Source: Isoetes taiwanensis
Lineage: Eukaryota; Streptophyta; Lycopodiopsida; Isoetales; Isoetaceae
Assembly: GCA_021234155.1 (NCBI GenBank)
Contig: JAJEKV010000099.1
Coordinates: 3,753,453 to 3,817,452, forward strand
Reading direction: 5' to 3'
Length of the DNA: 64,000 nt
Under the pieces are notes generated by a model. The model was not told the DNA's origin. It saw nothing but the letters and a program-made list of their open reading frames with translations, and did not search any database. Shown here piece after piece: positions 36,320 through 48,371 of this stretch. The position numbers were made by a program, and so were the translations under genes. Position 1 is the stretch's first letter; the number at the start of each line of letters is the position of its first letter.

Positions 36320-36540
36320 CGTCGGAAAATTTTCGCGTACGTGAAACCTTCAGAACCGCGTACGCGAAACCAAAATTTTTTCGCTTACGCGAAAACAACG
36401 CCACAGCGTACGCGAACTTTTTTTCGCGTACGCGGTTTAGTTGTTTTCGCGTACGTGGAAAATTTTGAACTTCACGTATGCGTTTCTGATGATTTCGCGT
36501 ACGCGAAAGGGTGTTTCGGGTATGCGAAAATTTTCGACCT
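36320..36540. repeat. Cluster of CGCGTACGCG palindromes
   Basis: About nine exact or near copies of TTTCGCGTACGCGAAA or its core, in both half-site forms, spread over 220 bp, ending about 430 bp before the hAT transposase start. Such clusters are typical of subterminal transposase binding sites in hAT elements; here this role is inferred. Confidence 0.7.
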
Positions 36541-36966
36541 GTTTTGCCCAATTTACTAAACAAAAAAAATGTTTGCGCCCCTGTTTGGCCTATTTTGTGG
36601 CACTGTTAATAGTATATATAAGAAAAACGTGATTAGCCCTAGAATTCACCTCGAACGTTGACCGCCAGGTTGAGTCAAAATACTCCTTGGGAAACGATTT
36701 GCCTTTGAGGTGTCGATTTTCGTGTCACGAGCCTGACGTTGGATACTGGAACGTGAGTTTACTCCGTCCCAGTAGTTTCCAGCCTTGGGTTCAAATCTGC
36801 TTCCATAAAATATCCTATAGGGTCCCGTCCAACCCCCCTTGATTCTCGCACGGAACGTCGACGTAACATATGCATTGTGAGCTTGCTCCTTTCCATATAT
36901 ACGTCTTCCTTTAGTTCGTGTAATCAAGGAGTCAGATTAAGAGAAATTGTCAGCCGGATCCGAGCA

Positions 36967-39509
36967 ATGGTGGCTACTGGTCACGCATCTACCTCTGGAG
37001 GTGCAGGCAGCGGTCATGCATCCACTTCTAGAGGTGCGAGGACTGCGTGTGCCCGTGGCAGGGCCACGGGGACTCCAACTCGTCCACGTGGTCGCAGTAC
37101 TGGAGTTGCGGGTCGGAAAAGAGGCTTAGAATGGGAGTTTGTGAAAGAGTTTGGCGTAAATGAGTGGGAATGTGTGTTTTGTGGATACTCATCGGTAAAT
37201 GGTTCTGCAATAAGAATTCGAGCTCACATCTTACGTGAACGAGACGTCGGTGTCGCAACTTGTACTGCATCTGCTGACTTGCGAAAGGATGCCATTGAAA
37301 GATTGTCTCGACTAGATGGGATACGCAAAATGAAGAATAATATGAGAAAAAGACGAGTTACGAATACCCAAGAGCAGTGCCGAGCAGGCACCACCCCCCC
37401 TGTTGGGACAGCATACCAATCAGAGGAGGGTCAATAGGTATAAGCACGGGAGAACGGAGAATGATAGAGACAATTGAAATAGTGGAAAGACAGATGAAGC
37501 AATAGAGGGTTGATCATTGCTTAACATCAGAGCAACTGAAGAAGACGCAATTGAAGGTTGTAGAGGCATTTTTATATGCTGGGTTGTCTCCACATATTTT
37601 GGAGCACAAAGCAATGAAAGAAGCCTTCTAGGAAGTTGCCAAAGCAGGACCGGCTTTTAAATTGCCTTCATACAAGCATGCCAACAATAAAATGGTTGAT
37701 GAAATACATGGAAAAATGGTTGAGAGGGTGGAGATGAAGTTGTGTCGTGTGACTGAAGCGCGGCCAGCTTCATTAGTGACTGATGGTTGGAGCAATGTAA
37801 ACAAGGACCATCTTATAAATTTCATGATCGTGTATCCAGGGGGTGAAGTATTTTTGAAAACCGTAGAAACCAAAACCACCAAGTAGGACCGGAGATTGGA
37901 TTTTTCGAGAAAAAACAAAGGTCGTGATAGAGAGTTTTGGACCGAAGAGAATATTTCAAGTTGTAATGGATAACGCGTCTAATTGCAAGCTAGCGGGTGA
38001 ATTATTGAGTCTCAATTTCCGGGTTGCATGCTACTAGTTGCCAATGCCATTGCCCGAACCTATTCTTTGAAGGACCGGTTCTCACAGCACACGTGGTTCA
38101 AAGATCCCATTCAGAAAGCGCGTCGGCTTGTAAAATTCATCACAAAGAAGCCGGCAATTTATGCCATTTACAAGTCATTGCGTCAGAAGACCCTAGCACT
38201 CATGAATCCTGGCAAACTCGGTTTGGTTCCAATTACATCCGTCTTGAAAGAGTGCTTTGAAGTGTCGTGATTGGATTATCTCAACCTTTAATCATACGAG
38301 TTTTTGATTGGGAAAGGAGGCGAAAAGGGAAAAAATGCCGCCAAACACCGACAACAAGTCAAGCGCCCTTCGAAAATGCTTGGGCGGGAGACATTTTGGA
38401 AAGGTGTAAAAATGTTGTGAGGTGCATGCAACTTGTTTGTCATGCCATCAAAACCCTTGATTCTTCAAAGGCAAGCACTGGAAAGGTCTCGAGGTGTTGG
38501 CACTCCATTCAATCCTTCCGAGAACGTGATGGCCCCAATGCACCATTTGACAATGCTAAGCGCGCAGCACTACTCAGAGACTTCAATGAACGATGGAAGA
38601 AGTCATACAATGATCTTCATGGTGCCGCGCATGCCTTAGACCCACACAACCACGATATGGACCAGCATACAGATAAAGAAGTGATGGGCTCGTTGAAGAA
38701 GGTTGCAAAAATGTTCTATCCCAACAGCTTGGACTACAAGCTTTTCATTGCTGAGTTAACTGAATACTAGAACCTGAGTGGAAGGTGGGCAGATGAAGAG
38801 CTTCACGACGCAGTGGAGAGTCATAAGAAGGAACCAAATATGGAATCTTATGCATGGTGGCAAGCCCATGGGCAAGTTACTGATACCTTGCAGGCAATTG
38901 CAATGACTATTCTCTCCTTGGTATCTTCCAATAGTGCAAGTGAGAGGAATTGGAGTGCCTATAAGTATATACACAGTGTCACCCGCAATCGCTTGCTACA
39001 TAAGAAGGTAGACAAACTTGTATACAACTTCTCAAACTGGCGGCTATTGAATCGCAACAGTGGTACATCCGCAATCGATAAGCTATAGTTTCCTTTCATG
39101 GATCGCGATTCGGTGGAAGAGGACAGCTTCGAAGACAGTGAGGACGAGCTGCTTGCAATAAATGCTGCAAACCATGTTGATGAAGACATTCAACGTATAC
39201 CCACTTCGTTGATGACGAAGATGATATAGGCCAAGCCATATTCTCGCACGAGTCGGCCCGGCCGAGGACACCGAGGAGTCCGATCTGAAAAGGCCGTGTC
39301 CGAGCAATGCAGTTGATGACTTGACTGGCCCACGTGATCCAGCGGACTCACCTTCACGTTTTGCCTTGACAAACAGAGATCGTGCTAGAAAAAACACTGG
39401 CCGAGGACGTTGCACTAAAGGAAAGGGTCATCGAAGGTTGAACCTAGGTCCCCAGGCAGAAGAGGATGGAATTGCGAATGATGAAACTGATGAGGAAGGC
39501 GCTGCCTAG
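36967..39509 (+). pseudogene. hAT transposase (BED / DUF659 / dimerisation), broken
   Basis: From the ATG at 36967 a Gly/Ser/Arg-rich leader is followed by a BED-type zinc finger (WECVFCGYSS...IRIRAHIL). After stops and frame changes a DUF659 segment appears at 37662-37886 (TDGWSNVNKDHLINFMIVYPGG). Further catalytic-domain pieces lie at 38028-38770 (QHTWFKDPIQKARRLVKFIT). The C-terminal hAT dimerisation motif is at about 38930-39050 (SERNWSAYKYIH, TRNRLLHKKVDKLVYN). An acidic-basic tail ends at 39509. At least four disruptions make it non-functional. Its 3' untranslated part is cut by Helitron D; terminal inverted repeats and the 8-bp duplication were not found. Confidence 0.9.
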
Positions 39510-40110
39510 AAAAATGATGTGATAAGTATCTTCAGTATGTTGTAATTGGTCTTGAGGATTTTCATACTATTGTAACTGTCACAGGCACTATTAATCCTAT
39601 ATTATAATGTTATTCAGTAAGTGTTGGACCCAGCCCTAAATCGAAGGGCCAGGATTTGATTGATTTAATTGAACGATTGGGATCAGGGCAGGGCATCGGT
39701 GTAGAGTAGAGCAAGGCGTGGATCAGAGCAGAGCAGAGACTTGGTTCAGCTGAAGTAGAGCGGTCCGGTTCCGTTTATGTTGCTATGGATAGAAGGGAGA
39801 ACTAGGGCAAAGAACGACGGCTGTGGTTTAGGGTTTGTTGTGGCAGCAAAATGACTATGGCAGATTCGAGCCTACAATCCAGGTCTCCGTTCTTCCAAAA
39901 TCTCCTCCTTTATTTGGTTATCTGATGCTACTTCAGTCTTACAAACAATAATTCTCTTATCCGCTACATTCGCCCTATCTCGATTTTTCAAAACCTTAAT
40001 TTCTACAGCTCCTTCTTCTTTCCAAACCCTCCTGAGTTACCATTTCAATCAAACTTCTTTAAACTTTATCTCTTCCAAAATACTATTGTTAATCGGGGAG
40101 TTGTTCCACG

Positions 40111-40413
40111 ATGCATCCAAATGATTGGACAGAAAAGGAAAACGACCTTCAAAGAAGAATAATGTGTGATATTTCGTCAAGCTTGCTTCTTCTTCATAGA
40201 ACAAAAGAGCAACTATGGTCTCAGTGGCCGGGGATCACCGCTGCGGGTAAAGGCCGGGGATCACCGAGAGGTAAAGGTGGTTGCATTCTTTTGTGTGAGG
40301 GTTATTTTGAGCGACTTCCTCAAAAACAATTTGAAATATTTGATTACTTATTGAATATTGAACCGTGTAGTTTGTCCAAATTTTGCCGAAGGTCTAGTCA
40401 GAATGCAATGTAG
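40111..40413 (+). other. Gene-like fragment in Helitron D
   Basis: A 100-codon frame with ordinary protein composition (DWTEKENDLQRRIM, CEGYFERLPQKQFEIFDYLL). Unrecognised; possibly a captured exon. A short GGGGATCACCG repeat lies inside it. Confidence 0.25.
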
Positions 40414-40542
40414 ACGGGAAGAAAGAAAGAGAAGAAGCTTCAAAAGGAATTTGGTTGACATTTTTGAGATAAGCGTATCCTCATGTACATAGGTGCTAGC
40501 CAGCTTAGGAAACTCAATTTAGTAATTTTTTTTTATTTAATT

Positions 40543-42035
40543 CGGTTTCACATGTTCACTCTGTTTCCTTAGGAGATTGTCAAGGCATGTTCCCCGAAGT
40601 CGTCGGAATTCTATCCAAATTTTTCTAAAACTTGCAAATAAAGGAGTAGTTATTTTCTAATTTCGAGATTTGCTAGATGAGCAATTTTTAACCTTTCCTG
40701 CGAGTTTTGAAGATGCGCAAGAAGAGATTGCCTGGGGCATCCGCAAAACGCGTTGAGGGCATGCTTACTCGAGGAGGAGACACCTTATACAAGCAAATGA
40801 GAGGTAACCAATGACTTGGAGAGCTTTGCAGATTTCACAAAGTATGCACAAAGGCACGATTCCTAAGACACAGTTCTAGGCAAAAAAGAATAGCATATTT
40901 ATCCGGAAAGAAGAATAATTTAAGATGAGTCAAACATACCAGAAAAGAAGTGGTTCACATCACGGCCAGAGCGAGTTCATGAACTATTTTCATAGGTTAT
41001 GCATCTTTTTCCCCGTAGCTGAACCTCAATGATCAAGTCAAAGACATTCCCCAGAGGGTGAAACTAAGGGTTAAAACAAATGGAAGTGTAAAACAAGATA
41101 TTTGTTACCCGTTGATTGGATCTTGCGCTGTTTTAACGGTTTCACATGTTTAGCTCTGTTTCCTTAGGAGATTGTCAAGGCATGATCCCCGAAGTCGCCA
41201 AAATTCTATCCAAATTTTCTAAAACTTGCAAATGATTGGAGTAGTTATTTTCTAATTTCGTGGATTTGTTAAATGAGCAATTTTAACCTTTCTCAAGCAG
41301 AGTTTTGAAGATATGCAAGAAGAGATTGCCTGCACTGGGCATCCGCAAAACATTAAGGGCATGCTTATTCGAGGAGGAGACATGTTATACAAGTCGAGAG
41401 GTAACCAATGACTTGGAGAGCTTTGCAGATTTCACAAAGTATTACAAAAGGCACATATTAGAAAGACACGCTTCTTGGCAAAAAAGGGATAGCATATTTA
41501 TCCGGAAAGAAGAACAATCTAAGATGAGTCAAACATACCAGAAAAGAAGTGGTTCCACAAGAGAAGCAGAGTTCATGAACTATTTTCATAGGTTATGCAT
41601 CTTTTTTTAGTGTCTTGCAGAACCTCACGATCAAGTCAAAGACATTCCTGTGTAGGGTGAAACTAAGGTTAAAACAAATGGAAGTGTAAAACAAGATATT
41701 TGTTACCCGTTGATTGGATGCACCGCTTTAACGGTTTCACATGTTTAGCTCTGTTTCCTTAGGAGATTGTCAAGGCATGATCCATGAAGTCGTCGAATTC
41801 TATCCAAATTTTTCTAAAACTTGCAAAATGATTGGAGTAGTTATTTTCTAATTTCGGGATTTGTCGGATGAGCAATTTTTAACCTTTCTGCAGAGTTTTG
41901 AAGATGCACAAGAAGAGATTGCCTGAGACCGGCATCTGCAAAACATTGAGGGCATGCTTACTTGAGAAGGAGGAGACACCTTATACAAGCAGTCGAGAGG
42001 TAACCAATGACTTGGAGAGCTTTGCAAATTTCAAG
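40543..42035 (+). repeat. 594-bp tandem repeat, about 2.5 copies
   Basis: Units start at 40543, 41137 and 41732 (CGGTTTCACATGTT), with periods of 594 and 595 bp; the third stops at about 42035. Each contains the same exon-like stretch (MKICKKRLPALGIRK-type, then REVTNDLESFADF), with indels that shift the frame between copies. The duplication happened inside the Helitron or in its source locus. Confidence 0.85.
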
Positions 42036-42326
42036 CCAGAAATACAGATATTTAAAGTCCACAAATGCTGTACGTGCAATCTGCTTTTATCCAGATATCT
42101 GAAGTTCACAAATGCCATAGGTGCTCTCATCATAGGTGCCATGCTACTGGGGCTGGCTTTAATCCTTCAAAATTCGATCCAAAGAGATAATTTACAACAA
42201 CTATTTTTTCCTTTCTCATTGCGGATGATTTGTAGAAATTCTTTAGCTAATGATGAAACAAATCGAGAAAAGAATTTGTCATCCGATTGGCGAATTTATT
42301 GTTGTACAAAGTATGTTGGTGTCTAG
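41898..42326 (+). other. Frame spanning third repeat and a hydrophobic segment
   Basis: The third repeat unit is open into unique sequence, giving a 142-codon frame with one clear membrane-like stretch (AIGALIIGAMLLGLALIL). It may be a captured coding piece. No family recognised. Confidence 0.25.
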
Positions 42327-43490
42327 CAATATAGAAAGTTTGTGCATCATTTTTATTACGGTTGGGCATGTTCTACTAACCGATATGGAAACAAAGTAGT
42401 TGAGATGTGTTAAACCCCCATCGAAAGTGAAACCATTTTCACCCTCTGAGATATGGAAACAAAGTAGTTGAGATTTGTGAAACTACAAGTCCAATTGATA
42501 GAAGAAATCCAGATTCAAAATCAATATTACCATATCAATGCTTTTGGAAAAAGAATCCATTTCATAAAGTGGTACTTTAGCATAAAGTGGTATGTTCATG
42601 ACTTCATTTACACATTAAACTGTTCAGTATTGGAGCCAATGTAGTATAGCTGTTAAAACAAAATAGACCACCATAAAACAAAATGGTCTCCATGCATCAT
42701 AACGTGTCTCAAGAATCACAATGTTGTCGCACAACTTTTTCCAAAGAAATCCCAACAATACCTTATATTTTGTCCCCGTGCACTTTGCAAGAATATGCAA
42801 AGCATCACCTTGCAAACTATAAAGTGTTCTTGACATTTTTCGGTTTTATTTTGCTCCTTCTGAGTTTTTGCCTTTTAGCCTAATCCCGGTTTACAATTTT
42901 TTGCTTCACATCTAAGTTGTTGAATACATTTTATATTTCTAACATTTTATATTTCTAACATAACAACACAACAATTGTGGATTGCTTCCAACTATGGCAC
43001 ATATAGAGTTTGGATGTCTTGATCAATTTTGCATTTCATAGCAGTATGATTGGAAACCGTTACTTCACAAGGAAACTGGATTAGGAAAATGAGACGACTT
43101 CTCAGGCACGATTGAGCGGTGATTGGATTGATTGTTAGGTGGGATTTATCATGATACAGGAGGTCCTCCTCATTTTGGGCTTCAAGTTTAAGGTTAGGTG
43201 GGATTTCCATTTAGAAGCTTTCTAAAACCTTATAACCAGGGTACTATCTTAACATCTCAAAACTTAATGGGCTTTGTGCTCAAAATACAACACATAATGG
43301 GTTTATCTTTTATAAAAGCCCAACATATGCAAAATAACCACATACAAAATTTGGATCACGTTAAGACCATTAAATTAATACAAACAAAACTCTTATACCA
43401 TCAATCACGCATCTCCTCACTCTAAGCCCACTTCCAAGACATCACATGGAACGATCACAAAGGTGAACAATCACATGTAAAGCCCACCAA

Positions 43491-43690
43491 CAACGAGCAA
43501 CAATATGAGATTTAGTACACAACATCAACAACTCATAGACATAGCCACATTAATTACAAGCAACGAGCAACAATATGAGATTTAGTACACAACATCAACA
43601 ACTCATAGACATAGCCACATTAATTACAAGCAACGAGCAACAATATGAGATTAAGTACACAACATCAACAACTCATAGACATGGCCACTT
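43491..43690 (+). repeat. 70-bp tandem repeat, about 2.9 copies
   Basis: Units start CAACGAGCAACAATATGAG at 43491, 43561 and 43631 and are almost identical. Located near the 3' end of Helitron D. Confidence 0.9.
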
Positions 43691-44015
43691 GCAACCTACA
43701 AGTTTCCAAAATGATCCAATGGCCTAAACTTGCAATCTGCAGGTTCCCAAGATGATCCAATGGCCTAGAAATTATTGTATGCAAATGTACAGTTCTAATG
43801 GCCTAGAAGTTACTTTAGGCAAATGCGCAAGTTCCCAAGTTCCAGCACTAGGTTCCAATTTTGCCCAGCAACGCTGGGCACCGTTACTAGTAAAAAGTAA
43901 AGTTTTTTGTTATAATTTTTTGTTACAAATGTTTCGTTCATGTATGATGGTTCTTTCTTTCATGTATACAGTATGATGGTTCTTTCTATGTTTCTTTCAC
44001 GTGTACGCCAAATAG

Positions 44016-44207
44016 GGAATAACTTCGGTACGCCAAATCGACATGTGAATGCCATCCGGACCTATAATTTGTACTCTATTCCTCTGGATGGCACATGCTC
44101 TGAATACCAAGTGGGTTTGCATGGCATGTGCCACCCAAAGGAATGGAGGTACAAATTATAGGTCTGGATGGCATTCAAATGATGATTTGGCATACCGGAA
44201 TTATGCC
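44016..44207. mobile_element. 192-bp foldback MITE, copy 1
   Basis: The left half (GGAATAACTTCGGTACGCC...) is the imperfect reverse complement of the right half (...GGCATACCGGAATTATGCC) over about 80 bp, with a short loop. Same length and sequence family as 45512-45703. No clear target duplication. Confidence 0.75.
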
Positions 44208-44369
44208 TCACCACTCCGTCGACCGTAGTGCCCTCAGAACCCTCCTCGGATCAGACCCGTCTCGACTTTCGTTGCTGCTTGCCTCTTTGCATGCCATAGA
44301 ACCTTACTGATGAGAAGTAAACTACGCATGCCAAGAGGACAAACAGCCACGGACCAGCTGTGACGAATC

Positions 44370-46652
44370 TGATCCATCAGAAGGTTCTGAAGGCACATGA
44401 TCCATATCCACATTCAGATAGTACATTCAGAATTCGTCAATCACTAATCTCTAATGAACCCATAGAATCGCAATCAACCACCAGGCTGATATCCTCCGCG
44501 ACCACAATAAAAAGAGTACTCAAAATCTTGTTACCTCCGTCTAGAACGAACGATTTTTGCTCTGAATCCCATTTTGAGCCTCTCCATGTAATACAACCTA
44601 GCAAAGTATCTAAGCTATATTGACACAGAGAGACTACAAAAGAGATTCAGAGCAAAGCTCGCTCTTTCTAAAGGAGATAACAAGAATTTCGAGAAGTCTA
44701 TATTGTTTGCCGCGAAGAATATCAAACCTGGTGAGTGAGTTCACAACCATTCAAGAGGATCACGATCCAGGCTCACTCCCTTTTCAATTAGCCTATTTAT
44801 ATATATCTAAAGTGCCCCCTAAAATGAACCCGCGATCTCATCCCAGGGGGCACTTTAGATACAATAAACAGGACAAACAAAAGAGACTAAGCAAGGACCT
44901 GGCCTGAGTGCAAGCATCGAGACTTCCCAATCCTTGCTTTGACCTCTCTTTGGACAATGGAACTTAGCATGTAAACTAAGCTATATTGCCCAAAGAGGAG
45001 GTCGAAGAAAGATTGGGAAGTCTCGATGCTTGAACTCATCAATCACTAACATCCAATGAACCCACAGAATCGCAAGCAACCACAAGGCTGATATTATCCG
45101 CGACCACAATACTGATAGAGTACTCAAAAACCTTGTAATTTCCTCTAGAACGAGCGATGTTTTCTCTGGGTCCTCTTCTGGGCGTCTTTGTGTAATGTAA
45201 CCTAGCAAAGTAACTAAGCTACATTGACACAGAGACACCCAAAAGAGAGCCAGAGCAAAGCTCGCTCTTTCTAAAGGAGGTAACAAGAATTTCGAGAAGT
45301 CTATATTGTTCGCCGCAAACAATATCAAGCTTGGTGAGCTGACAGCCATCAAACGACCTGAGTGCAAGCATCGAGACTTCCCAGTCCTTGCTTTCCCCCC
45401 TCTTTGGACAATGGAACTTAGCATGTAAACTAAGCTACACTGCCCAAAGAGGAGAGGAAAAAAAGACTGGGAAGTCTCGATGCTTGAACCCATCAATCAC
45501 TGACATCCAATGGCATAACTTCGGTATGCCAAATTGGGATTTGAATGTTATCCGGACCTATAATTTGTACTCTATTCCTCTGGGTGGCACATGCTCTGAA
45601 TACCAAATGGGTTTGCATGGCATGTGCCACCCAAAGGAATGGAGGTACAAATTATAGGTCCTGATGGCATTCAAATGCCAATTTGGCGTACCAGAGTTAC
45701 GCCTCACCAATCTGTCGACCGGGCACTTTAGATACAACAAAGAGGACAAACAAAAGAGACTAAGCCAGGATCGACCTGAGTGCAAACATCGAGACTTCCC
45801 AGTCTTTGCCTTCACTCGCCTCTCTGGACAATGGAACTTAGCATGTAAACCAAGCTACGTTGCCCAAAGAGGCAGGGGAAAGAAAAATGGGGAAGTCTCG
45901 ATGCTTGAACTCATCAGAACCATCCAATCGACCTGAGTGCAAGCATCGAGACTTCCCAATCCTTGCTTTCCCCCTTCTTTGGACAATGGAACTTAGCATG
46001 TAAACTAAGCTGCATTGCTCAAAGAGGAGGGGAAGGAAAGATTGGGAAGTCTCGATGCTTGAACTCATCAATCACTTCACTAACATCTAATTTGCAACCT
46101 AAAACAAGTGAGCGATCTCATCCTACGGGGGAAATTAGATACACCAAACAGGACGAACGAAAGAGACTAAGCCAGGGTGAGCGATTTGGAAGTCTCGATG
46201 CTACGTTGCCCAAAGAGGAGGGGGAAAGAAAAACGGGGAAGTCGCGATGCTTGAACTCATCGAAAGCTAACATCCAATGAGCGCGCAACATCGCAACCAT
46301 CCAATCGACCTGAGTGCAAGCATCGAGACTTCCCAGTCCTTGCTTCCCCCCCTCTTTGGACAATGGAACTTAGCATGTAAACTAAGCTACATTGCCCAAA
46401 GAGGAGGGGAAAGAAAGATTGGCAAGTCTCGATGCTTGAACTCATTGGAAGCTAACATCCAATGAACCCACAACATCGCAACCATCCAATAGACCTGAGT
46501 GCAAGCATCGAGACTTCCCAGTCCTTGCTTTCCCCCCTCTTTGGACAATGGAACTTAGCATGTAAACTAAGCTACATTGCCCAAAGAGGAGGGGAAAGAA
46601 AAATTGGGAAGTCTCGATGCTTGAACTCATCAATCACTTCACTAACATCTAA
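44370..46652. repeat. Nest of palindromic foldback units
   Basis: A 116-bp palindromic unit (arms beginning GCATCGAGACTTCCCA, loop near ATGTAAA) occurs at 44914-45029, 45368-45483, about 45787-45904, 45943-46058, 46320-46435 and 46505-46620, plus a partial copy near 46195-46252. Two longer inverted units at about 44480-44745 and 45085-45350 share arms around AACAAGAATTTCGAGAAG. Short frames across these copies are by-products of the repeat and are not genes. Confidence 0.8.
45512..45703. mobile_element. 192-bp foldback MITE, copy 2
   Basis: Begins GGCATAACTTCGGTATGCC and ends with its inverse (GGCGTACCAGAGTTACGCC). The right flank TCACCAATCTGTCGACC resembles that of copy 1, so the two may have been copied as part of a larger unit. 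Confidence 0.75.
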
Positions 46653-48371
46653 CTAGTAACGGTGCCCAGCATTGCTGGGCATAAGTTGGAAGTTTGTAAA
46701 TGTTTTGCCCGCAATGAATGAGAATGTCTGGCATAGCTGCATTCATATCTGGAAGATGCTCGCGTCTTCGAGTGTCTTCTCCCACTCCGCATTGTCTTGC
46801 AGTAAGCCGAGCTCTTTGACAGCTTCCATGAAGGTTGAACATAGTTTTCCATTGACAATGAAGAGATATGCTAAAGTTTTCTATATCTTTGCATTTTCAT
46901 AAACCAAATTTAAAAGTGGGCAAAGGTGAAAAAGGTCATGGCCTTTGTCTAAAAAAAAGGGTGACATTTTAAACAAAAAATTTTCAAGATAAAGTCTGCT
47001 TTATCTTAAAAAAAGCACTCCATTGCATTACCAAAAAATTGGTGGGCCTTTTTTGAAATGTGCATTTTTAAAGTGTGGGGGTGGGAATGGAGTGCCACAC
47101 TCTATTGCATTTGCTAAGAATTGGTAGATATGATATTGCATTAGCTAGAAAGTAATGGTGAACTTTGATATTTTGTAACATATTCATAAAAATGTCGTTC
47201 ACGTCTATGACAAAGGTGGGCACTCCATGTGGTTGATTAAGTATAGCATTGATATTGCATTGGCTAGAAATTAAAGGAGAACTTCGAATGTTTTGTAGCA
47301 CATTCATAAAAATATGGCATATATATGGGTTATGATTATGGGTATGACATTTATGATTTGTCTAAAATGGGCTTATATATCTTCACCAATGACTATGAAG
47401 TAACACATACTCAAGTTGATTGAATTTTAGCATGTTGTTTATAGCATCAAGCTTTAAAATACCCAAGTTCTTATGCTTGTTCTTGTGGTTTGGATGCCAT
47501 CACAAAAAGAGCTCCGCTATAAACACCTAAGCGACCCTAGTTGATTCATTGGTTGTCAATATCTCTCAGTAAACATGATCATCAATTCTGTTGTGTCATT
47601 GTTGAGGACCAGAGCAAACTTGCAAATACCTTATGCCTTTTAAGTCCTTCAATTTCAGCAAAATAAGCATGAGCATAAGAATTTGCTGGAAACCCATCCG
47701 AGTTAACTATATGTGATATTTGCTTCTATCCCAACTACAACAGTTTCCATGACTTAGGCAACAGGCAACATATCTTGCACAGTTTTTATTTTAATCTTCC
47801 TACTTGTGTATAGGCAGCATATCTTGCACATTTTTTTTATTTTAGTCTTCTTACTTGTGTTGTACCTTTGCATGCGGTTTGCATACTCAAGGTGTAATCT
47901 TGTTTTCAAGGATGACATGAATGGCATACTAAAGGTGTAATTTTGTTTTCAAAAATGACATGAATGGCATACTATCGCTTCCCTTGATAGACAAACATCT
48001 AAAACTGAACCCGTTGAAATCTTCAAAATGCTCTTCAATTGCACCATTAAGTTATATACTGGCCCAAAGTGTTGCATTTAAATAAATACCAAATGGAGGA
48101 AGATTGTAGTTTCCATCCTAATTGCCATAGATATTGTTGTCTTGATTAAATGGCGTCTATATGCCTTCCCAGGAATATTGTAACAACTTTTCTAGTCTAA
48201 GAATGACCTCAGATGCTGTAACTGCTTAGCATATTTACAGAGATGGAAACCTTGAATCCAACAGAGATGTAAGTGTCATCAGGTTGCTGCTACTGGATGT
48301 CAATGTGATTTGATAACTCTGATCAGTTGCCACATCCTAAATAAGAAACACAAACGCTGAAATCAGTAATG

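Larger units (their letters stand above)
39595..43890 (+). mobile_element. Helitron D, non-autonomous, 4296 bp
   Basis: Starts TCCTATATTATAATG after an A and ends CTAG at 43887-43890 before a T. The 3' hairpin TGCCCAGCAACGCTGGGCA is at 43862-43880. The 5' end shares AGCCCTAAATCGAAGGGCC and CAGGATTTGATT-type sequence with B and C. It lies in the downstream region of the hAT transposase. No Rep/helicase frame. It contains a 594-bp tandem repeat, a 70-bp tandem repeat and several gene-like pieces. Confidence 0.9.

Noticed and set aside
36237-36563. Overlapping open frames on both strands upstream of the hAT transposase
   Set aside because: The repeated CGCGTACGCG palindromes give similar translations (FAYVK / RTRN repeats) on both strands; this is repeat structure, not coding.
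40543-43690. Possible CRISPR-like array because of repeated units
   Set aside because: Units are long, contiguous tandem repeats (594 and 70 bp) without spacers, in a plant nuclear setting.
44981-46656. Many repeated frames with MMSSSIETSQSFFPLLFGQ-like starts on both strands
   Set aside because: All fall on the 116-bp foldback units and are translations of a non-coding palindrome.
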